A DNA stretch of 41,255 nt from Pseudopedobacter sp043763845 (lineage in GTDB: Bacteria; Bacteroidota; Bacteroidia; Sphingobacteriales; Sphingobacteriaceae): the NCBI GenBank assembly GCA_043763845.1, contig JAYULE010000133.1, positions 1-41,255 on the forward strand, given 5' to 3'. A program made the position numbers and the translations under genes. The notes below the pieces were generated by a model. That model saw only the letters and a program-made list of their open reading frames with translations. It was not told the DNA's origin and did no database searches. Of this stretch, positions 26,497 through 33,153 are shown in pieces; the stretch's first letter is position 1; every line of letters begins with the position of its first letter.

Positions 26497-27342
26497 ATGC
26501 TGCAAACCACATCCCACCAAAACACTTTCCTCTCCATTATAAAAATCGGTGGAAACGTTATTGATAATTCCGAAAAATTATACAATTTTTTAAAAGCATT
26601 TGTTGATTTACCAGGTTATAAAATACTGGTTCATGGTGGCGGTAAAATGGCTACCAAGTTAGCGCAAGATGTTGGCTTAGAAGCTAAAATGATAAACGGA
26701 CGAAGAGTTACAGATATTGAAACTTTAAGAATAGTAACCATGGTTTACGCCGGTTTAATTAATAAAAATTTAGTTGCGCAACTACAAAACAAACAATGCA
26801 ATGCAATAGGTTTATCTGGTGCCGATGGTAATTTAATTAAAGCAAAAAAACGACCAATACAAAACTTTAAAAACACCGAAACGGGTGAAAATGAGGAAGT
26901 GGATTTTGGTTATGTTGGCGATTTAGATGCGCAATCAGTAAATACTAAAAACCTTATTTTATTGTTGGAAAACGGCTTTATACCTGTTTTTTCGGCTATT
27001 ACACATAATGGTGAAAGCCAATTGTTAAACACAAATGCCGATACCATTGCATCGGCATTGGCAGTTGGATTATCACAAAACTACGAAACCTCGCTAATAT
27101 ATTGTTTCGAGAAAAAAGGTGTTTTACGGGATGTAGAAGACGAACAATCGGTAATAACCGAAATAAACCCAAGCACTTTCGAAACTTTACAAGCCCAAAA
27201 TATAATACATAGCGGAATGTTGCCTAAATTGCACAACGCTTTCGAAGCCATAAACAGCGGCGTAAAACAGGTTTTTATTGGCAGTGCCGATGAATTACAT
27301 TTGTTAAAAACACAAAATTTTGGCACACGCATAACAACATAA
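26497..27342 (+). CDS. argB: Acetylglutamate kinase (N-acyl-glutamate kinase)
   Basis: A 281-residue amino acid kinase-fold enzyme, second step of arginine synthesis. IIKIGGNVID (14-23) is the ATP-side motif, LVHGGGKMATKLA (about 47-59) the glutamate/phosphate loop, and LLNTNADTIASALAVGL the conserved C-terminal ATP site. In Bacteroides-type arginine pathways N-succinyl rather than N-acetyl intermediates are used; the sequence alone does not decide. 41 bp after the Rrf2 gene, 2 bp before proC. Confidence 0.94.
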   Translation: MLQTTSHQNTFLSIIKIGGNVIDNSEKLYNFLKAFVDLPGYKILVHGGGKMATKLAQDVGLEAKMINGRRVTDIETLRIVTMVYAGLINKNLVAQLQNKQCNAIGLSGADGNLIKAKKRPIQNFKNTETGENEEVDFGYVGDLDAQSVNTKNLILLLENGFIPVFSAITHNGESQLLNTNADTIASALAVGLSQNYETSLIYCFEKKGVLRDVEDEQSVITEINPSTFETLQAQNIIHSGMLPKLHNAFEAINSGVKQVFIGSADELHLLKTQNFGTRITT

Positions 27343-27344
27343 AA

Positions 27345-28163
27345 ATGGAACAATCAACAAAAAAAATTGCCATTATTGGTAGCGGTAACATGGGTATTTC
27401 TTTAGCCAAAGGCTTGGTTAAAAGTGGATTGTATAATTCAAAGGATATTACCTTAACTCGCCGCAACCAAAGTTTATTAGAGCCATTTACAGCCGATGGA
27501 TTTATTGCATCAACAAACAACATAGCGGCAGTTACTAGCGCCGATATTATTGTTTTAGCCGTTTTGCCACAACAAGTAAATACCGTTTTAGATGAAATTA
27601 AGGCCAGCATTAATACCAAAAATCAATTATTTATTTCGATTGTATCGGGTGTAACCTGTAGCAATATTAAGGCAAAACTATTTGATGATTTAGAAGTTAT
27701 TAGGGTTATGCCCAATACTGCCATTGCCATACAACAAAGCATGACTTGTTTTGCAAGCGATAACGCATCGGCAGAAAGCCTAAAAATGGTTAAAGAAATG
27801 TTTGATACAGTGGGTATAACCTTGCAGATAAACGAAGATTTAATTACATCGGCAACGGCATTATGTGCTTGCGGAATTGCATTTTTTTTACGGGCTGTAA
27901 GGGCAGCATCGCAAGGTGGGGTTGAAGTTGGTTTTCACGCTCATGATGCGCTTAAAATGGCTGCACAAACCGCCAAGGGCGCTGCCGATTTATTGTTGCA
28001 ACTGGCATCGCACCCCGAACACGAGATAGATAAAGTAACATCACCAAAAGGCTGTACCATAGCCGGTTTAAACGAAATGGAGCACAACGGCTTTAGTTCG
28101 GCGATGATAAAAGGAATAAAAACATCGGCAAAAATTGCTGGCGAATTATATACCAAAAATTAA
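27345..28163 (+). CDS. proC: Pyrroline-5-carboxylate reductase
   Basis: A 272-residue NAD(P)H enzyme making proline from pyrroline-5-carboxylate. The Rossmann motif IGSGNMGISLAKGL is at the N-terminus, and the C-terminal signature region reads HDALKMAAQTAKGAADLL...TSPKGCTIAGLNEME. Squeezed between argB (2 bp) and an argE-like gene (3 bp), an arrangement known from Bacteroidetes arginine clusters. Confidence 0.94.
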   Translation: MEQSTKKIAIIGSGNMGISLAKGLVKSGLYNSKDITLTRRNQSLLEPFTADGFIASTNNIAAVTSADIIVLAVLPQQVNTVLDEIKASINTKNQLFISIVSGVTCSNIKAKLFDDLEVIRVMPNTAIAIQQSMTCFASDNASAESLKMVKEMFDTVGITLQINEDLITSATALCACGIAFFLRAVRAASQGGVEVGFHAHDALKMAAQTAKGAADLLLQLASHPEHEIDKVTSPKGCTIAGLNEMEHNGFSSAMIKGIKTSAKIAGELYTKN

Positions 28164-28166
28164 TTT

Positions 28167-29231
28167 ATGGCAATAAACGAGTTGTACACTCAAGCGGTTG
28201 AATTATTAAAATCGTTAATCAGCACTTCATCTTTTAGCAAAGAAGAAGACCAAACAGCGGCTATTATTGCTGTATTTTTAAAAGCAAAAGGTGTTAAAAT
28301 ATATACCAAAGGCAACAATGTTTGGGCTTACAATAAATATTTTGATGCAGCGAAACCTACCATTTTATTAAACTCGCACCACGATACAGTAAGGCCAAAT
28401 AAAAGTTATACCCGTAACCCTTTCTCGCCCGATATTGAAGATGGGAAATTATACGGTTTAGGCAGTAACGATGCTGGCGGTGCTTTGGTAAGCTTAATTT
28501 CGGCATTTTTATACTTTTACGACCAACAAAATTTAAAATATAATATTGCTTTGGCGGCTACTGCCGAGGAAGAAAACTCGGGAAATGGTGGTTTAGAGTC
28601 TATTATACCCGACCTGGGCAATTTAGATTTTGCCATTGTTGGCGAACCCACTTTTATGGATTTGGCCATTGCCGAAAAAGGTTTGCTGGTTTTAGATTGT
28701 GTGGCAAAAGGAAAATCGGGACATGCTGCCCGTGAGGAAGGCGAAAATGCCATTTATAAAGCTTTAAAAGATATTAGTTGGTTTCAAACTTACAGGTTCG
28801 ATAAAGTATCGGAAAGTTTAGGCCCTATTAAAATGAGCGTTACCATTATTAACGCCGGCACACAACACAACGTAGTGCCTGATACCTGCCAATTTACGGT
28901 TGATGTGCGTGTTACCGATGTTTACACCAATGAAGAAGTGATAGCGAAAATACGTGAATGCGTAGCTTGTGAAGTTATTCCCCGTTCGGTAAGGTTAAAG
29001 CCATCATCAATACCTAAAGAACACCTTATTGTACAAACAGGAATTGCCTTAAGTAAAAAAACGTATGGCTCGCCCACCACATCCGACCAAGCTTTGCTAA
29101 ACATTCCATCTTTAAAATGTGGCCCTGGCGATTCGGGACGCTCACATACCGCCGATGAATATATTTACTTGAAAGAGATTGAGGAGGGGATTGAGGGTTA
29201 TATTAAAATGTTGGCAGCTGTGGTGGTTTAG
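28167..29231 (+). CDS. M20 family metallo-hydrolase, N-acyl-ornithine/citrulline deacylase-like
   Basis: A 354-residue M20 peptidase-family protein. Zinc ligands and catalytic residues are visible: H71/H72 and D73 (NSHHDTV), D102 (GSNDAGGA), the general base region E134-E136 (TAEEENSGNGG) and E157-D-like GEPT. The lid domain (about 165-270) is present. Position after argB and proC points to ArgE-type deacylation (acetyl- or succinyl-ornithine, or citrulline). The exact substrate is not settled from sequence. Confidence 0.88.
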   Translation: MAINELYTQAVELLKSLISTSSFSKEEDQTAAIIAVFLKAKGVKIYTKGNNVWAYNKYFDAAKPTILLNSHHDTVRPNKSYTRNPFSPDIEDGKLYGLGSNDAGGALVSLISAFLYFYDQQNLKYNIALAATAEEENSGNGGLESIIPDLGNLDFAIVGEPTFMDLAIAEKGLLVLDCVAKGKSGHAAREEGENAIYKALKDISWFQTYRFDKVSESLGPIKMSVTIINAGTQHNVVPDTCQFTVDVRVTDVYTNEEVIAKIRECVACEVIPRSVRLKPSSIPKEHLIVQTGIALSKKTYGSPTTSDQALLNIPSLKCGPGDSGRSHTADEYIYLKEIEEGIEGYIKMLAAVVV

Positions 29232-29350
29232 AACTTTATCCTATTTTAATACTTAAACTACTCATATTCGTTAAACCCTCATAACCGAAGTTTTAAGTTT
29301 TTACTCATTTTTTTACTCCTTACACTTACTCATTTCAGCAACTCGTTGAA

Positions 29351-29403
29351 TAAATTTGATAACCAACGGTTAAAAATTCACTTTTGAAGTGTTATCAAAT
29401 TTA
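29351..29403 (+). promoter_or_regulatory. Inverted repeat overlapping the promoter of the LytS/LytTR operon
   Basis: Perfect 13-bp arms TAAATTTGATAAC (29351-29363) and GTTATCAAATTTA (29391-29403) flank 27 bp that contain a smaller dyad, CACTTTTGAAGTG. The left arm includes TAAATTTG, an exact TAnnTTTG -7 element; the right arm ends 7 bp before the kinase start codon. It may be an operator (possibly for the LytTR regulator itself) or, in RNA, a hairpin hiding the translation start. Confidence 0.65.
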
Positions 29404-29410
29404 AACAAAA

Positions 29411-30433
29411 ATGAAAAAAACAGGATTTTACTTATTACACGCATTGGTAGTTTGCGTGGTATTAGCTTTTGGCACTTTAAGTGCGCTAGCACTTACAGCT
29501 TTTCATAAAAATCAATCAATTACCTTTCATATTGTTGATGCTACACTTTCTGTTGGCTCTTTTTTAGGATTAATATATTTTTCGTACTGGTTGTTTATTC
29601 CTCAATTTTTAATAAAAAAGGAATATTTTAAGTTTGTAGGGGGATTGTTGGCAATTATAGTTGGGTTTTCGCTTTATTTTAATTTAACAGCTTTGTTTAT
29701 AGAACACGTTTTAAAAATCAGATTTCATCTTTTTCAAAAAAACGACTGGATTGGCATTGCTTGTTATGCTGCAATATTGGGTTTGGCAGGTACACTATTT
29801 AGGGTTTTTATACAATGGTTTAACGATAGTCAAACTAGAATAGAATTGGAAAAACAAAATTTTAAAAGCGAGTTGGCGTTGCTCAAAAACCAGTTAAATC
29901 CTCATTTCTTATTTAATACCTTAAATAATATTGATGCGTTAATAAACCAACAATCGCCAAATGCATCGTTGGCATTAAATAAATTATCGCAAATTATGCG
30001 CTATGTAGTTTACGATTCTGAAAAAGAATGGGTAAATCTTAGCGATGAAATAAACTATATTCAAAACTATATATCGCTGCAAAAGCTTCGTATAAGCAAT
30101 CCTAATATAATTGATTTTACGGTAACTGGCGAAATTAACCAACAACAAATTGCCCCTATGCTTTTTATACCGTTTGTAGAAAACATGTTTAAGCATTCTT
30201 CTTTAAAACATAAACCAAATAATAAAATAGAAATTAAAATAAATATTAATGGCAACGAGTTGGATGTTTTTTGCAGAAACTCCATTGCCCATATACATAA
30301 AGATGCAGATAGCGGAGTAGGATTAGTTCTACTTAAAAAGCGTTTAGCAATGATATATAAAAACCACCATACCTTAAGTATTAACAACAATGGCGAGAAT
30401 TTTACCGTACACCTTACCTTAAAACTGGTTTAA
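29411..30433 (+). CDS. LytS-type sensor histidine kinase
   Basis: A 340-residue membrane kinase. Four hydrophobic helices fill residues 8-135 (about 10-30, 42-68, 75-98, 113-135). The His_kinase domain (PF06580 type) has the phospho-acceptor H165 in LKNQLNPHFLFNTLNNIDAL; a HATPase region with FIPFVENMFKHS and SGVGLVLLKKRL follows. No extracellular sensing domain is present, typical of the LytS/YehU class. The adjacent regulator starts immediately after its stop. A large inverted repeat covers the promoter. Confidence 0.93.
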   Translation: MKKTGFYLLHALVVCVVLAFGTLSALALTAFHKNQSITFHIVDATLSVGSFLGLIYFSYWLFIPQFLIKKEYFKFVGGLLAIIVGFSLYFNLTALFIEHVLKIRFHLFQKNDWIGIACYAAILGLAGTLFRVFIQWFNDSQTRIELEKQNFKSELALLKNQLNPHFLFNTLNNIDALINQQSPNASLALNKLSQIMRYVVYDSEKEWVNLSDEINYIQNYISLQKLRISNPNIIDFTVTGEINQQQIAPMLFIPFVENMFKHSSLKHKPNNKIEIKININGNELDVFCRNSIAHIHKDADSGVGLVLLKKRLAMIYKNHHTLSINNNGENFTVHLTLKLV

Positions 30434-31135
30434 ATGCACATTAAAGCAATCATTATTGAAGATGAACCCCTAGCTTTAGAAAAGCTTCTGGCTTTCGCCG
30501 ATAAAATTAACTACATACAAATTACCCAAACATTTGATAATGCAATAGATGCTATTAGCTATTTAAAAACCAATACTGTCGATTTAGTTTTTTTAGATAT
30601 ACAAATGGAAGATTTTACGGGAATACAGTTTTTAGAAGCAATAAAGCATCGCCCAAATATTATTATTACCACCGCATACGACAATTATGCTGTTAAAGGC
30701 TACGAACTTAACATTTGCGATTATTTATTAAAGCCCTATACCTTCGAGCGGTTTGTGATGGCGGTTGATAAAGCCTTAAATTTTACTCAACAAAAACCAT
30801 TTGAAACTTTAGACACTATTTTTGTTAAAACGGCTTATCAATACTTAAAAATTAAACTAGCTGATATTTTATATATTGAAGGCATGAGTGAATATTTAGC
30901 TATAGTAACCACAACTACCCACAAAAAAACACTTACTAAACTAAGTTTCAAAGATATTGCCAAATTGCTGCCCGAAAATAATTTTATACGTGTACATAAA
31001 TCTTTTATAGTAGCTATTGATAAAATAGAAAATATAGAACGCAATAGAATTAAAATTAACGATGTATATATACCTGTAAGCGAAACCTATAAAAATTTTT
31101 TTTATGGTAAGATTGGTGTGGTTAAACCTGTTTGA
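30434..31135 (+). CDS. LytTR family response regulator
   Basis: A 233-residue regulator. Receiver domain: acidic pocket IIEDEP, phospho-acceptor D55 (LVFLDIQM), TTAYDNYAVKGYE and Lys of LLKPY. The LytTR DNA-binding domain (about 128-230) contains IFVKTAYQYLKIKLADILYIEG and FIRVHKSFIVAIDKIENI. Its ATG directly follows the kinase stop codon, so the pair is one transcript. The usual target of such pairs is a nearby transporter or membrane gene; the next DNA contains only permease remnants. Confidence 0.95.
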   Translation: MHIKAIIIEDEPLALEKLLAFADKINYIQITQTFDNAIDAISYLKTNTVDLVFLDIQMEDFTGIQFLEAIKHRPNIIITTAYDNYAVKGYELNICDYLLKPYTFERFVMAVDKALNFTQQKPFETLDTIFVKTAYQYLKIKLADILYIEGMSEYLAIVTTTTHKKTLTKLSFKDIAKLLPENNFIRVHKSFIVAIDKIENIERNRIKINDVYIPVSETYKNFFYGKIGVVKPV

Positions 31136-31164
31136 AATCACAAACATTAAAAAGAAACTAAAAA

Positions 31165-31328
31165 ATGAATTTTAAAAACAGCCTAAGAAATGAATGGTTA
31201 GCAATTAAAAAAACCGTCATATTGTGGTTTTCATACTTGCCGGGCTTTTTATTCCGATAGTATTTTTATTTTTTTTCTTAACGGATAATTATTCTATAAA
31301 CAACTACAATACACAAAATTATGAATAA
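31165..31328 (+). pseudogene. Remnant of an ABC-2-type permease N-terminus (frameshifted)
   Basis: An ATG at 31165 begins MNFKNSLRNEWLAIKKT, the typical start of Bacteroidetes ABC-2 permeases of the bacitracin/lantibiotic export type, but the frame stops at 31260. Another frame from 31224 continues the expected protein as VVFILAGLFIPIVFLFFFLT and ends at 31328. The two halves overlap as expected for one gene broken by a frameshift. The rest of the permease is missing; direct repeats take its place. It lies 29 bp after the LytTR gene, where an ABC target would be expected. Confidence 0.6.
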
Positions 31329-31372
31329 AATTTTTCTTACAATTTTAATGATTTTTGGAATTTTTTTTGTTC

Positions 31373-31465
31373 GAAACACTAATTTTTTAAAGATTTTAAG
31401 ATTAACACGGATTTAAAAAATCGGTGTTAATCCCTTAATCCGCATAATCTGCGATTTTAATATTG
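31373..31465 (+). repeat. 93-bp direct repeat, copy 1
   Basis: Starts GAAACACTAATTTTT, contains GATTAACACGGATTTAAAAA and ends TTAATCCCTTAATC-CGCATAATCTGCGATT-TTAATATTG. Copy 2 at 31962-32054 has the same length and nearly the same sequence. The two copies enclose about 500 bp with small membrane ORFs. Confidence 0.85.
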
Positions 31466-31471
31466 GCGACT

Positions 31472-31699
31472 ATGTTCATTTTTTATATTTCAGGTTTTGT
31501 AGGTTTTTATTGTTCGTATTTTTATTTAACCAATAAGTATTTAGCTTTATTTTACTTTGGGAAATATTTTTTAATGTGCTTTCTCGTAATTTTATTTGCA
31601 TTTTTATTAGGATATTTTATTCCATTTTGCATCAAAGATATCGTTAACCTAAAAATGGAGAGTTTTACCAATCCTATTTTTTTCAGGGACTTAATCTGA
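31472..31699 (+). CDS. Small hydrophobic ORF of unknown function, possibly a gene remnant
   Basis: 75 codons from ATG 31472 encode two strongly hydrophobic helices (IFYISGFVGFYCSYFYL and KYFLMCFLVILFAFLLGYFI) and a short polar tail. I do not recognise a family. The four-base overlap ATGA leads to a 31-codon hydrophobic frame (31699-31794, FFIFANVLMGSIVKGF), so both may be parts of one decayed membrane gene, perhaps a permease. The TTG start nine bases upstream lies in the repeat and is less likely. Confidence 0.35.
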   Translation: MFIFYISGFVGFYCSYFYLTNKYLALFYFGKYFLMCFLVILFAFLLGYFIPFCIKDIVNLKMESFTNPIFFRDLI

Positions 31700-31790
31700 T
31701 GATATTTTTTATTTTCGCTAACGTTCTTATGGGTTCTATTGTAAAAGGATTTATTAATTGGATGCTGTCTAAAACAATGATTTTTAATGA

Positions 31791-32054
31791 TTAAAGGATT
31801 AACGCTGATTTGATAAATCTGTGTTTGTTGTATGAAACACTGATTTTTAAAAGATTTAAAGATTAACGCGGGTTTAAAAAATCTGCGTTTGTTGTCCGAA
31901 ACACAGATTTTTAAAAGATTTAAAGATTAACACGGGTTTAAAAAATCTGCGTTTGTTGTCCGAAACACTGATTTTTAAAAGATTTAAAGATTAACACGGA
32001 TTTAAAAAATCTGTGTTAATCCCTTAATCTGCATAATCTGCGATTCTAATATTG
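31791..32054 (+). repeat. 64-bp tandem repeats ending in copy 2 of the 93-bp direct repeat
   Basis: GAAACAC recurs at 31834, 31898 and 31962, exactly 64 bp apart. Each unit reads GAAACACWGATTTTTAAAAG-ATTTAAAGATTAACRCGG-RTTTAAAAAATCTGYG-TTTGTTGTCC. A partial unit precedes (from 31791). The last unit changes into TTAATCCCTTAATCTGCATA, as in copy 1 at 31373-31465. Inside each unit GATT(T)...AATC arms allow a weak hairpin. The stretch 32055-32192 that follows is AT-rich and holds nothing I can support. Confidence 0.85.
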
Positions 32055-32192
32055 TAAGTTATTTATTTGTTAAAAAAATGGCTACATTAAAATAAAGGGT
32101 AATAATATTATTTTAAAAAGTTAATTTTATAAAATCAACAAAACAAATTCTTATTTCTATCATTATAATCTCAACAATCGTAATCATAATTT

Positions 32193-32537
32193 ATGCAAAC
32201 CTACTCTGCCATTGCTCAGCTCATCATCGCCATTTCTGTTTGTTACATCTGGATTTTCCGATTTGATAACATTGTATTAGAATTTAAACAATACCAACTG
32301 CCCGATGTGGTACGTAATATGGTGGGTGCATCTAAAATTGTGTTATCAACTTTGCTGGTTGCGGGTATTTGGTTTCCGGCTTTGGTATGCATACCAGCTT
32401 TATTAATGGCATTTTTAATGGTAGCAGCGCAGTATTTTCATTTTAAAGTTAAAAACCCCTGGGCAAAACATTTGCCATCATTTGTATTTTTATTGTTATC
32501 GCTTTTTGTTGTAGCATCGGTATCAAACCTAATTTAA
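32193..32537 (+). CDS. DoxX-like membrane protein
   Basis: A 114-residue protein with four hydrophobic helices (about 5-24, 45-62, 63-83, 92-112), the layout of DoxX/DoxD-like proteins: FRFDNIVLEFKQYQLPDVVRNMVGASKIVLSTLLVAGIWFP. Related proteins take part in thiosulfate or redox processes or have no known role. It is 1 bp from a second protein of the same size and topology, suggesting a duplicated pair that may form a heteromer. Confidence 0.65.
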   Translation: MQTYSAIAQLIIAISVCYIWIFRFDNIVLEFKQYQLPDVVRNMVGASKIVLSTLLVAGIWFPALVCIPALLMAFLMVAAQYFHFKVKNPWAKHLPSFVFLLLSLFVVASVSNLI

Positions 32538-32538
32538 A

Positions 32539-32886
32539 ATGAGTTTGTTAACCATACTTACGCTACTTTCGGGTTTAGTTTTTTTGTTTTACGGTATAAT
32601 TTGCTGTTTTTCGTTAAAAATGCAAAACGAATTTAAACGTTTTGGGCTGCCAAAATTTGCAATATTTATTGGTGTTTTAGAAATTTTGGGCGGCTTGGGC
32701 TTGTTGGTCGGCTTAAAAGTTCCATTTATTTTAATGCTATCATCGGGCGGATTGGGTTTGTTAATGTTATTGGGCGTGGGTGTACGCATAAAAGTAAAAG
32801 ATAGTGTGTTGCTATCAACACCTGCTTTTGTATTAATGTTGCTGAATTTTTATATTTTTTGGGCAGTTTATTTTACAGCCTCTTAG
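32539..32886 (+). CDS. DoxX-like membrane protein, second of a pair
   Basis: 115 residues with four hydrophobic helices. The central EFKRFGLPKFAIFIGVLEILGGLGLLVGLKVP matches the DoxX-like pattern (polar loop, then conserved Gly-rich helix). It follows its neighbour with 1 bp between stop and start, so they are translated together. Its stop codon lies in the 16-bp inverted repeat that recurs after the SNF2 gene. Confidence 0.7.
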   Translation: MSLLTILTLLSGLVFLFYGIICCFSLKMQNEFKRFGLPKFAIFIGVLEILGGLGLLVGLKVPFILMLSSGGLGLLMLLGVGVRIKVKDSVLLSTPAFVLMLLNFYIFWAVYFTAS

Positions 32887-32926
32887 CTTAAGAAAAATTA
32901 TTAACCGTTTTGTGCTTATTTTAGGT

Positions 32927-33030
32927 GCGTTAAGGATGGCAGCGGCATCCTTTTTATCAATTGCGGTTGGCCTAAGCCAACCGCAATTGATAAAAAGATA
33001 CCTTGCCTACCGGCAGGCAGGAAACGCCCA
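32927..33030 (+). repeat. Interspersed hairpin element, copy 2, with 22-bp perfect stem
   Basis: Begins GCGTTAAGGATGGCAGCGGC and ATCC, then a perfect 22-bp stem: left arm 32950-32971 (CTTTTTATCAATTGCGGTTG..), loop CTAA, right arm 32976-32997. It then has GATAC, the GC-rich palindrome 33001-33021 and AAACGCCC. The outer parts match copy 1 at 13417-13528 in the opposite orientation. The stem could block transcription from the DoxX pair, but no U-run follows. Confidence 0.8.
33001..33021. repeat. GC-rich palindrome, second copy
   Basis: CCTTGCCT-ACCGG-CAGGCAGG: its right 12 bases are identical to the copy at 3753-3773, while the left arm has diverged by a base shift. In hairpin copy 1 the corresponding place (between GATAC and AAACGCCC) holds an unrelated 16-bp segment. 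Confidence 0.7.
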
Positions 33031-33153
33031 AAATCTATAGAAACTTCAAAAAACCTTTCTGTTCATCGAACTCTGGCTCGTAAAAGGTTTATTACAAAAT
33101 TCTAAAATTATAGTAAATTAAATATGCCTTAAAATTTCACAATCTCATTTGGT

